A stretch of DNA of 6,524 bases from an uncultured Brevundimonas sp. (GTDB lineage: Bacteria; Pseudomonadota; Alphaproteobacteria; Caulobacterales; Caulobacteraceae). Under the pieces are notes generated by a model, which saw only the letters and a program-made list of their open reading frames with translations, did not search any database and was not told the DNA's origin. The stretch covers positions 1 through 6,524 of the forward strand of contig CAMPGL010000120.1 of NCBI GenBank assembly GCA_946885435.1, written 5' to 3'. The position numbers were made by a program, and so were the translations under genes. The stretch's first letter is position 1. Each line of letters starts with the position of its first letter. Below are positions 1 to 5,518 of this stretch, one piece after another.

Positions 1-7
1 AGATCAG

Positions 8-82
<75 letters not shown>

Positions 83-324
83 TCTGAACCCTTGCGGGGC
101 AAAGGCTTCGGCCTGCGCCCGCATCCGTCTCCCCAACTCCCTCCGGCAGAACACGTCGTGAATCCCCGCCCCAAATGTGGGGAGATTCCGGGGAGCGCGT
201 TCGCGCGTCGTTCCGATCCTGACACGAAAAACCCCGGCGCGCTGGCGGGCGCGACCGGGGTTCCCAGGGACCGAGCTGGCGAGCTTGATCGGGCCGGAGC
301 CTACCTCAACGCGGCGGGTCAGTC
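83..324. other. Non-coding gap between tRNA-Thr and the first CDS
   Basis: No convincing gene is seen here; the open frames have no ribosome binding site and run through the tRNA or the start of the next gene. The stretch is rich in inverted repeats. It contains a small UUCG-type hairpin (AGGC-TTCG-GCCT, 103-114), a CCCC/GGGG pairing around 168-183, and the strong terminator-like hairpin at 230-262. If the element integrated at the tRNA, the left attachment site would lie at the tRNA 3' end next to this gap. Confidence 0.6.
230..262 (-). terminator. Strong intrinsic terminator for leftward transcription
   Basis: The arms AACCCCGG (230-237) and CCGGGGTT (255-262) pair perfectly and are extended inward by CGCGC (238-242) with GCGCG (249-253), leaving a six-base loop and a single bulged A. 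Read on the minus strand, the hairpin is followed directly by a run of five T residues (rc of 226-231), the classical Rho-independent arrangement. On the plus strand the hairpin is followed by TTCCC, so rightward termination would be weaker. No leftward gene ends right next to it. The nearest leftward gene is the lipoprotein at 1252-1001, so it may stop that transcript before the tRNA. Confidence 0.55.
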
Positions 325-924
325 ATGACCGAGGACCGCGATTTCGAGGCCGAGTTTGAGGCCCTGGCGGCTGATATCCAGGCCCGCCGCGCTGCTGAGC
401 CAGGGCGTCCGGCTCGCCCCCCTAACCCGGCCGCGCGTGGTCTCACGGCGCGCAAGCTGACCTGGATCGAGCGCCTCACCTTCGACGCCACCTTGTCCCG
501 CGGCGCCCTTCGCGTGGGCCTCCGGCTGGCCTCCTATGTGAACCTGGAGACGGGCGACGCATGGCCGGCGCAAAAGACCTTGGCCGTCGAGCTGTCGATC
601 TCCGAAAGGGCCGTCCGCTACGCCGTCGATGAGTTGATCGAGAAGGGCCACCTGATCGCCTCGCGGGCCAATCGGAGGGCATCCAACCGCTACCGGCTGG
701 CGTTCGATGAGAGGAAGCGGGAGTTCCCCTCAAAGCGCCGTTTGAGAGGCAACCCCCCTGCCGCTCAACCGGAGGCGTTGAGAGGCAAAATCGTGCCGTT
801 TCGAGAGGAAGCAGGGGTTCCTCCTATACCCATTAGGAAACCCATAGAGTCTAGCCAGCAAGCTAAGATCGAGGGTTTCGGCTCCGCTTGCGTCTCAGAA
901 CGGAGGCGCGCTCATGTCGGCTGA
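325..924 (+). CDS. Winged-helix (HTH_36-type) DNA-binding protein, phage replication-initiator-like
   Basis: A protein of 199 residues. Residues 60-127 form a winged helix-turn-helix domain of the HTH_36 type: a helix around GALRVGLRLASYV, the phrase GDAWPAQKTLA typical of this family, a recognition helix in SISERAVRYAVDELIEKG (91-108), and a wing ending in NRYRLAF. Such domains sit at the N-terminus of phage and plasmid replication proteins and of some regulators. The first 45 residues are charged and proline/arginine-rich, and the C-terminal third (from about 130) looks disordered. The DNA of that C-terminal part contains four GAGAGG repeats that could be origin iterons. The start ATG at 325 has only a weak GCGGG-like ribosome site upstream. 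Position ahead of HNH and terminase genes matches phage early-region order. The replication role is inferred from domain and context; a plain transcription regulator is the alternative. Confidence 0.75.
   Translation: MTEDRDFEAEFEALAADIQARRAAEPGRPARPPNPAARGLTARKLTWIERLTFDATLSRGALRVGLRLASYVNLETGDAWPAQKTLAVELSISERAVRYAVDELIEKGHLIASRANRRASNRYRLAFDERKREFPSKRRLRGNPPAAQPEALRGKIVPFREEAGVPPIPIRKPIESSQQAKIEGFGSACVSERRRAHVG
709..810 (+). repeat. Four GAGAGG-centred direct repeats inside the winged-helix gene (candidate iterons)
   Basis: GAGAGG occurs at 709-714, 744-749, 780-785 and 803-808, giving start-to-start distances of 35, 36 and 23 bases. Copies 2 and 3 share the exact 11-mer TTGAGAGGCAA (742-752 and 778-788). 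Copies 1 and 4 share GAGAGGAAGC. Copy 4 lies in a different reading phase from copies 2 and 3, which argues that the DNA and not the peptide is what repeats. Phage lambda O and several plasmid initiators carry iterons in or next to the initiator gene. An origin function here is inference only. Confidence 0.35.
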
Positions 925-945
925 TCGCGTGCACAGGCTTCCGAT

Positions 946-995
946 CAGGGGCGAGCGGAGCGTGCTCCCAGCAAGCGAAGCGACGCGCGCCCCTG
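946..995. terminator. Inverted repeat between convergent genes
   Basis: CAGGGGCG at 946-953 is the perfect complement of CGCCCCTG at 988-995, with a smaller TGCT/AGCA stem at 963-973 inside. It lies between the rightward winged-helix gene (stop at 922-924) and the leftward lipoprotein gene (stop at 1001-1003), where a shared terminator is expected. There is no T tract on either strand, so Rho-independent termination is uncertain. Confidence 0.3.
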
Positions 996-1000
996 CTGCG

Positions 1001-1252
1001 TCAGTAATCGTTCGGCCCACGTATTCGCGCCCACACAAGCTGTTGGCCGTTCAAGACCGCAACGTTGCTACCGCTCACGGGTCCGTCACTGGCCACGAGC
1101 AGTTCCGCCTGCCCAGTCTCAGTGTTGAGCCGGATCGTGCCGGCGGGCTGATACGAGGTCAGAATCTGATACTTGCCGACATCATTGGTTTCCGGTTCCT
1201 GCCCGCAAGCGGCCAGCGTAGCGGCTCCCAAGAGAATTGCGGCATACCTCAT
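1001..1252 (-). CDS. Small lipoprotein, function unknown
   Basis: An 83-residue secreted lipoprotein. The start ATG (1252-1250) follows a strong GGGAGG ribosome site six bases upstream, so the longer frame from 1285 is not preferred. Residues 1-16 are a signal peptide with hydrophobic core AAILLGAATLAA and the lipobox L13-A14-A15-C16, so signal peptidase II should cut before Cys16 and lipidate it. Gly17 instead of Asp at the +2 position suggests outer-membrane sorting by the usual rule. The mature part has the phrase GTIRLNTETGQAELL, similar to the short RLDTxTG-type motif seen in many uncharacterised small exported proteins. It is transcribed against its neighbours with its own ribosome site, as phage morons often are, and may modify the host surface. 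No specific function can be assigned. Confidence 0.85.
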   Translation of the reverse strand: MRYAAILLGAATLAACGQEPETNDVGKYQILTSYQPAGTIRLNTETGQAELLVASDGPVSGSNVAVLNGQQLVWARIRGPNDY

Positions 1253-1295
1253 AGAGTCCCTCCCGGCTCGATCAACACTCGACAACAGCGCGTCA

Positions 1296-1841
1296 ATGGC
1301 TAGTTGGCCTTATTCGACGGCGAGTTGGCAACGCCTTCGGCGCTCCAAACTGTCAGAGACGCCCCTGTGCGAGACTTGCGCGCTGCACGGCCGGCAAATC
1401 GTGGCCGAGCACGTCGATCACATCGTGAGCATTAAGCGCGGCGGCGAGCCCTTCCCCACCATGGATGGTCTCAAGGCCCTCTGTCGGTCCTGTCACTCGA
1501 TCAAGACGAACGCGAAGGATCGGGCCGGCGGCAAGGGCGTGGCGATCAAGGGCTGCGGTCCCGACGGCCTGCCTCTCGACCCCGACCATCCCTTCTTGCA
1601 ACATGAGCCTCTCGGAGGGGAGGCCCATGGACTCGACTATCCTGAAGGTAGTGGGAGCGATCATGGGTTTCGTGATCCTCCAACTGCTTTGGAGTTTGGT
1701 ATTCAAGGCCGGGAACGCAGTGCGACGAGCAATTCCCGAGGGAAAGGGGAGCGAGATTGCCCACCGACTCCTGTTGTGGATCTTCGGATTGGGGTTTGTG
1801 GCGGTCGTGTTCGTCTCTTGCGTCGAAGGGATCAGCGATGA
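1296..1841 (+). CDS. HNH endonuclease, phage packaging-associated type
   Basis: The HNH module lies in residues 20-72: a first zinc pair C25-x-x-C28, the metal-binding segment V-D41-H42-I followed by the conserved glycines of KRGG, then GLKALC63-x-x-C66-H67-x-x-K, the usual end of the ββα-metal fold. Family members nick or cut DNA and, in HK97-like phages, assist terminase cleavage during packaging. The central Asn of HNH is Gly (DGLK), as seems usual for the subgroup with a PFP spacer. Typical members end around 100-130 residues, after a phrase like GLPLDPDHP (91-99). Here the frame stays open to residue 181, and from about residue 103 the text looks non-homologous and runs through the next gene in another frame. 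The start ATG at 1296 has a weak ribosome site. The identity is firm, but the true C-terminus is doubtful. Confidence 0.85.
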   Translation: MASWPYSTASWQRLRRSKLSETPLCETCALHGRQIVAEHVDHIVSIKRGGEPFPTMDGLKALCRSCHSIKTNAKDRAGGKGVAIKGCGPDGLPLDPDHPFLQHEPLGGEAHGLDYPEGSGSDHGFRDPPTALEFGIQGRERSATSNSRGKGERDCPPTPVVDLRIGVCGGRVRLLRRRDQR

Positions 1842-1884
1842 CCCAGGCTACTATGACGAGCCCAGCTATCGTGGCCGCCGCTAG
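1627..1884 (+). CDS. Two-helix membrane protein, function unknown
   Basis: An 85-residue protein starting at ATG 1627 behind an excellent GGAGGGGAGG ribosome site (1614-1623). Two hydrophobic segments, about residues 5-27 (ILKVVGAIMGFVILQLLWSL) and 47-66 (RLLLWIFGLGFVAVVFVSC), are linked by a short charged loop KAGNAVRRAIPEGKGSE. By the positive-inside rule the loop is cytoplasmic and both ends face the periplasm. The tail DDPGYYDEPSYRGRR is hydrophilic. The gene overlaps the 3' end of the HNH frame by 215 bases in a different frame. Size and two helices could fit a holin or another small membrane cargo protein, but there is no lysis gene nearby and I do not recognise the family. It occupies the place where a terminase small subunit is expected. 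Confidence 0.8.
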   Translation: MDSTILKVVGAIMGFVILQLLWSLVFKAGNAVRRAIPEGKGSEIAHRLLLWIFGLGFVAVVFVSCVEGISDDPGYYDEPSYRGRR

Positions 1885-1972
1885 GGATACCCCCCCTCTC
1901 AGGACGGGAAGCTTCCACTGCGGGACCGGCGGGGGCATACAGAACACAGTAAGTTAGCAGCGGATCGTCCCG

Positions 1973-2449
1973 ATGAGCCTCCTCGTCAGCCTCGCCATCG
2001 CCGCGACGTTACTTCAAGTCGCGCCGGCGTCTGCGCCCGATCGTCTGCTTTGGGGCGATGAGATCAGCACGATCATTGAGATGCAAACAGTGACTACGGC
2101 GCCGAGTGGGTATAATCGCATCTGGGTGACGCAAATATATAATACCGAAGTCTACGTTCACCCGCAGACGCTCACGATTGCGAGGACGGCCAAGATACTT
2201 ATCGAGGCTGATTGCGATCAACTTCGGTCCCGCGTGCTTCAATCCAACTACTTCTCCGGCGATGGAAGTCCCTTAGCGCGGGTTATGGGGCAGTCGTCTG
2301 CATGGGAATATGTCCATCCTGGGAGCATGGGCGGAGCCATCCTCGCCGCCGCGTGCGGAGGCACTTCGGAGGGCATGGAGATTGATAGGGGCATCACCGC
2401 CGCCGAGGCGGCGCAAGTGGTGCTCGATCACTATCGCAGCGGGCTATGA
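1973..2449 (+). CDS. Exported protein resembling surface-adhesin protein E
   Basis: A 158-residue protein with a hydrophobic N-terminus (MSLLVSLAIAATLL) that probably acts as a signal peptide, cleaved near the ASA around residue 21, although positive charges at the very start are missing. The later pattern fits the surface-adhesin protein E type (Adhesin_E, PF16747): a region of strands 49-78, then E-A-D80-C81-D with basic residues, a SNYFSGDG turn (91-98), W111-x-x-x-x-P116-x-S-x-G, and C128, which would form a disulfide with C81. The founding member is an adhesin of Haemophilus influenzae, while most relatives are small exported proteins of unknown role. The ATG at 1973 is the only start after the in-frame stop at 1955-1957, and its ribosome site is weak. 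The stop at 2447-2449 is one base before the terminase start. The AT-richer stretch near 2110-2160 hints at a foreign origin. Family assignment is from pattern memory and moderate. Confidence 0.7.
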   Translation: MSLLVSLAIAATLLQVAPASAPDRLLWGDEISTIIEMQTVTTAPSGYNRIWVTQIYNTEVYVHPQTLTIARTAKILIEADCDQLRSRVLQSNYFSGDGSPLARVMGQSSAWEYVHPGSMGGAILAAACGGTSEGMEIDRGITAAEAAQVVLDHYRSGL

Positions 2450-2450
2450 C

Positions 2451-4067
2451 GTGGGCTTGCGAGGACCGGGCGCTAAGCCCTTAGGTAAAAGGCATAGGAC
2501 GTCTCGGGCTGGGCACAGGAAAGGCTTGCCATGGCAGGCTCAGGGCCTTTCTCGCGTGGATCGCGTGATCGCCTTCCTGGAGTTTCTGCCCGTCACGTCT
2601 GGCACCCTGGCCGGCGAGCCCTTCCGCGTCCGGCCGTGGCAGCGCGAGTTCCTGGAGGCGCTCTATGCCGAGACCGATGGCCGCCGGCCGATCCGCACGG
2701 CCGTCCTGTCCATGCCCCGGAAACAGGGCAAGACGGCCATCGCGGCGGGCCTCGCTCTCTGCCACCTGGCCGGGCCGGAAGCCGAGCAACGGGGCCAGGT
2801 CTATTCGGCGGCGAACGACCGCGCCCAAGCCGGCCTGATCTACAACGAGATGGCCGCGATCATCGAGCGCGTGCCCTTTCTGGAGGAACGGCTTTCGATC
2901 CGGCGCCACGCCAAAGAGATCGAGAACATGGAGGACGGGAGCCTGTATGCGGCCCTGTCGGCCGACGTGCCCGGCAAGCACGGCTTGTCCCCCTCCTTCG
3001 TGGTCTATGACGAGCTAGGCCAGGCCCCCAAGCGCGACCTGTTCGACGCCCTGGACACGGCCATGGGCGCGCGCGCGGACCCGCTCATGCTGGTGATCTC
3101 GACCCAGGCGGCCGACGATCTCGCGCCCATGAGCGAGCTGATCGACTACGGCCTGCGCGTGAAGGCTGGCGAGATCGAAGATCCCAGCTTTCACCTGACG
3201 CACTACGCGGCCCCGGACACGGCCGACCCGTGGACGCCGGAGACGTGGGCGCTGGCCAACCCTGCCCTTGGCGATTTCCGGTCCCTGGACGACGTGGCGC
3301 GGCAAGCGGCCCAGGCCCAGCGCATCCCCTCGAAAGAGGCGGCGTTCCGAAACCTGATCCTCAATCAGCGCGTGGCGGCCGAGACCAAGTTCCTGCCGAT
3401 CTCGGAATGGAAGGCGTGCGGCGCCAAGCCCCGGCCGGACCTGGACGGCAAGCCGTGCTGGTTGGCGCTCGACCTAGCCGCGACCCGCGATTTGACGGCC
3501 CTGGTGGCGATCTTCCCCTCCCCCGAGGGTGTGGACGTGCTGCCCTTCTTCTTCCTGCCCTCTGACGGCCTGGCCGAGCGAGCGGAGCGCGACCGCGTGC
3601 CCTATGTCCTGTGGCGGGATCAGGAGCTGCTCACGGCCACGCCCGGCGCCGCGACCGATCCGCGGTTCATCGCCGCCAAGGTGGCCGAGCTGTGCGGACG
3701 GTTTCAGGTTCAGGCGCTCGCCTATGACCGCTGGCGGATCGAGACGTTCAAGATGGCGCTTGCCGACGAGGGCGCCGACGAGCTGCCCCTGATCCCGCAC
3801 GGCCAAGGCTATCGGGACATGGCTCCGGCGGTCGACGCCCTCGAGCGCCAGGTGGCCGAGCGCCGGCTGCGCCATGGCAATCACCCGATCCTGACCTGGT
3901 GTGTGTCCAACGCGGTGGTCACGTTCGACCCCGCCGGCAACCGGAAGCTGGACAAGAGCCGGGCGACGGGCCGCATCGACGGCGCGGTGGCGCTCGCCAT
4001 GGCCCTGCACGCTATGGAGATGAAGCCGGAGGCCGAGGCGTGGGAGCCGTGGGTGGAGGCGGCTTAA
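2451..4067 (+). CDS. Phage terminase large subunit (HK97-like, Terminase_1)
   Basis: The 538-residue DNA packaging motor of a tailed phage, full length for the family. GTG 2451 is chosen because it gives the usual N-terminus xGLRGPGAKP and lies one base past the upstream stop; a longer frame from 2310 would run through the preceding gene. The ATPase half has Walker A PRKQGKT (89-95), Walker B FVVYDE with the catalytic pair D187-E188, and the coupling motif ISTQA (216-220). The nuclease half has the three expected acidic sites: D341 in LALDLA, D426 in AYDRW, and D510 in GRIDG. The protein binds ATP, drives DNA into proheads and cuts concatemers, normally with a small subunit for recognition and with the portal. 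Neither partner is visible in this window. No frameshift or missing catalytic residue is seen, so the gene appears intact. Confidence 0.95.
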   Translation: MGLRGPGAKPLGKRHRTSRAGHRKGLPWQAQGLSRVDRVIAFLEFLPVTSGTLAGEPFRVRPWQREFLEALYAETDGRRPIRTAVLSMPRKQGKTAIAAGLALCHLAGPEAEQRGQVYSAANDRAQAGLIYNEMAAIIERVPFLEERLSIRRHAKEIENMEDGSLYAALSADVPGKHGLSPSFVVYDELGQAPKRDLFDALDTAMGARADPLMLVISTQAADDLAPMSELIDYGLRVKAGEIEDPSFHLTHYAAPDTADPWTPETWALANPALGDFRSLDDVARQAAQAQRIPSKEAAFRNLILNQRVAAETKFLPISEWKACGAKPRPDLDGKPCWLALDLAATRDLTALVAIFPSPEGVDVLPFFFLPSDGLAERAERDRVPYVLWRDQELLTATPGAATDPRFIAAKVAELCGRFQVQALAYDRWRIETFKMALADEGADELPLIPHGQGYRDMAPAVDALERQVAERRLRHGNHPILTWCVSNAVVTFDPAGNRKLDKSRATGRIDGAVALAMALHAMEMKPEAEAWEPWVEAA

Positions 4068-4609
4068 CGGCGATACCGAATATGAAGGCCCGAGAGCTTC
4101 GGAAGCGTCATGTCGTCGAGCAGGCTCATGATCAGCGGCCTTGGGTCCACCTGAGGATGAGTGCAGTAGTTCATTAGGTGGATATGAGACCCTTCCCGCC
4201 AATGATCGCCGGCCACGTCACGCTGATCGAAGTAAAACAGGTGCCATTCACGCGGATATTCGGCCAGCCAGAAAAAATGCGCATTGAATAAGCGCCGCTC
4301 TCTGAACGTGGCACTCACCTTATTCACGGTTTTCTTCGCGGCCTTCGAGAGCGGGCCGACGCCGTTGCTGGCCAGCGCCTGCAGATTCTCGTCTGTGAGG
4401 TCTAGATGCGGCGGGTGAAAATGCCGGTGCACCCTGACGTGACCGATGGGGATGCTCTCGGCATCGCAAGCTAGGATGAGACTAGCCAGGTCTCCGCCAT
4501 CCAGAACCATCTTGGCGACGTGGGCTTGGAGCGCGCCCTTGTCAGCAATCTCGAAGATGGCCAGGAGGTCCGCCAGGCTATCGCCCGGCTGTTCTTCCGC
4601 CTCATCCAT
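4064..4609 (-). CDS. Hypothetical protein with His/aromatic-rich C-terminal region
   Basis: A 181-residue protein that ends the three-gene leftward operon. The start ATG (4609-4607) overlaps the upstream stop by eight bases, suggesting translational coupling; no clear ribosome site is seen. The N-terminal 50 residues are acidic and helical. Residues 57-68 read HVRVHRHFHPPH, unusually rich in histidine. Residues 99-147 (…FRERRLFNAHFFW… then EWHLFYFDQRDVAGDHW and GSHIHLMN) resemble a widespread unnamed bacterial family in which an F-x-x-RR segment is followed by WH-x-FYF, a DHW and a G-x-HIH motif, and the protein ends in LHIRYRR. The spaced histidines suggest metal binding or a fold core, but this is speculation. 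Its stop codon overlaps that of the convergent terminase gene. No function is assigned. Confidence 0.75.
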   Translation of the reverse strand: MDEAEEQPGDSLADLLAIFEIADKGALQAHVAKMVLDGGDLASLILACDAESIPIGHVRVHRHFHPPHLDLTDENLQALASNGVGPLSKAAKKTVNKVSATFRERRLFNAHFFWLAEYPREWHLFYFDQRDVAGDHWREGSHIHLMNYCTHPQVDPRPLIMSLLDDMTLPKLSGLHIRYRR

Positions 4610-4901
4610 ATGGGTTGGGATCGGAGTCCGGCGGCCAGCGCCCCTCGCGCTTGGCTCGCAGCTCCATGGCGGACGGGCGGCCATAGCCCCACCAGTCTGC
4701 CTTTGGATCTAGCGGCTCGCCTTTCAGGTCAAACCAAGCGAGTTCCTCTGGCGTTGGCGCCTCCAACGCCAGCGCCTCTTTCACCACGTCCGCCAATGGC
4801 CCGTGTTGGCCGAGCCGACCCGCTGCCTTCTCATCGCCGTGCCAAGTGAACAGCATGGCGTCTCGCCACCGCATGAGAGCCTGAGACCGCTCCTTATTCA
4901 T
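4602..4901 (-). CDS. Hypothetical protein, middle gene of the leftward operon
   Basis: A 99-residue soluble protein with no recognised domain. It has a basic, helical N-terminus (MNKERSQALMRWRDAMLF), a central acidic helical part (DVVKEALALEAPTPEELAWF) and a Trp/Pro/Gly-rich end (DPKADWWGYGRPSAMELRAKR, then GRWPPDSDPNPYG). It has no signal peptide and no membrane segment. The start ATG (4901-4899) lies inside the last codons of the ribbon-helix-helix gene, an eight-base overlap, and its stop overlaps the next gene by eight bases too. Translation is therefore probably coupled along the whole operon. Coding character is supported by this tight arrangement and by intact frame, not by homology. 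Confidence 0.7.
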   Translation of the reverse strand: MNKERSQALMRWRDAMLFTWHGDEKAAGRLGQHGPLADVVKEALALEAPTPEELAWFDLKGEPLDPKADWWGYGRPSAMELRAKREGRWPPDSDPNPYG

Positions 4902-5133
4902 CGGCGGTCTTGAGCCGTTCGGGGAGCATCTTCACGCCCCTCGACAACACTGTGCGGCCCCAAGCGTGCTCTAGGAGGACGCGGATTGCCTCTGGTCGCG
5001 AGAACCGGCCGCCATCTTCCTCAATCCAGGCGTCGAGACGATGGAGCTGGTCAGGCTGAAGGCGCACGCCAACAAGCGTGCCCGCCTGAGTGGGTCTCTT
5101 GCGCTTCGTGTTATCACGACTTGCTGTGCTCAC
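4894..5133 (-). CDS. Ribbon-helix-helix (CopG/Arc-type) transcription regulator
   Basis: A 79-residue protein. Residues 19-58 match a ribbon-helix-helix DNA-binding domain: β-strand TLVGVRLQP, first helix PDQLHRLDAWIEED, turn GGRFS, and second helix RPEAIRVLLEHAW. Such proteins dimerise and insert the paired strands into the major groove; many repress their own operon, including toxin-antitoxin and plasmid copy-control systems. The start is a GTG (5133-5131) with no clear ribosome site; no in-frame ATG, GTG or TTG occurs just upstream. The basic tail at residues 2-14 precedes the strand. Two copies of a 13-bp sequence, one just upstream and one inside codons 5-9, are the likely operators. It leads the operon with two unknown proteins. 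An antitoxin role is possible, but the partners do not look like known toxins. Confidence 0.85.
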   Translation of the reverse strand: MSTASRDNTKRKRPTQAGTLVGVRLQPDQLHRLDAWIEEDGGRFSRPEAIRVLLEHAWGRTVLSRGVKMLPERLKTADE

Positions 5134-5151
5134 GAATCTCGTGATAACACG
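5107..5151. promoter_or_regulatory. Paired 13-bp inverted operator at the divergent control region
   Basis: CGTGTTATCACGA at 5107-5119 is repeated exactly in inverse orientation as TCGTGATAACACG at 5139-5151. The centres are 32 bp apart, about three helical turns, so the same face of DNA would be presented. Each copy is itself nearly palindromic; the right one extends to CTCGTG-ATAA-CACGAG (5138-5153). The left copy lies inside the 5' end of the ribbon-helix-helix gene and the right copy ends six bases before its GTG start. This is the arrangement expected of autoregulation by that protein, and it could also control the rightward gene at 5222. The binding protein is inferred. Confidence 0.65.
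5121..5148 (+). promoter_or_regulatory. Possible rightward promoter overlapping the operator
   Basis: TTGCTG (5121-5126) and GATAAC (5143-5148) are 16 bases apart and could be -35 and -10 boxes driving the gene at 5222. The -10 box lies within the right operator copy, so a bound repressor would block it. The match to consensus is moderate. Confidence 0.3.
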
Positions 5152-5221
5152 AGCACGGGCCGAGCGGAAGCTACCAACGACCGCCCGGCCCTAACCGAAA
5201 CCGATCCCGGAGAGATCGAGA

Positions 5222-5518
5222 ATGGCTGTTCCCAGCAATAGCACACCCGCGCCCGACGCGCCCCTGAACCTCTATCAGCTCCAGCACCTTCGCATGGTCG
5301 CGGCCGGCGCCGTGGGCGTCCTGCCCGAGCCCCAGGCTCTGGAGATGCACGGCCTATGGAGCGACCTTGGCCGGCGCATGATCGAGGCCCCGATCACCTG
5401 CCCGGCGGATGCGCTGCGCAAGCTAGACCTGCTGGCCGAGTTGATCGACGATCCCGACCCCGCCCTCTCGCGGCTGATCGGCCAAGTCGCGGCCTATGTC
5501 CGGGGGGCTCGCCAATGA
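5222..5518 (+). CDS. Hypothetical small protein, first gene of the rightward operon
   Basis: A 98-residue soluble, mostly helical protein. The start ATG at 5222 has a good GGAGA ribosome site (5209-5213) eight bases upstream. The N-terminal 13 residues are Ala/Pro/Ser-rich. The body consists of likely helices around YQLQHLRMVAAGAVGVL (18-34), ALEMHGLWSDLGRRMIEA (39-56) and PADALRKLDLLAELIDD (61-77), and a C-terminal helix ending RLIGQVAAYVRGARQ. The third segment, PADALRKLDLLAELIDD, is of a kind I associate with short ORFs in alphaproteobacterial mobile elements, but I cannot name the family. Its stop overlaps the next short ORF by ATGA. It lies just right of the paired operator, so its expression is probably linked to the leftward ribbon-helix-helix regulator. 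Confidence 0.75.
   Translation: MAVPSNSTPAPDAPLNLYQLQHLRMVAAGAVGVLPEPQALEMHGLWSDLGRRMIEAPITCPADALRKLDLLAELIDDPDPALSRLIGQVAAYVRGARQ

Noticed and set aside
2310..2450. Upstream extension of the terminase frame to ATG 2310
   Set aside because: It overlaps the preceding gene by 140 bases, and the added residues do not look like a terminase N-terminus; the family start GLRGPGAKP fits GTG 2451.
3474..4202. 242-codon minus-strand frame opposite the terminase 3' end
   Set aside because: Shadow of a high-GC gene: it is rich in Arg, His and Gly, lacks a ribosome site, and lies antisense to well-conserved nuclease motifs.
4610..4684. Longer start at 4684 for the 181-aa hypothetical gene
   Set aside because: It would overlap the middle operon gene by a further 75 bases in another frame with poor-quality residues; ATG 4609 gives the same eight-base overlap seen at the other junction.
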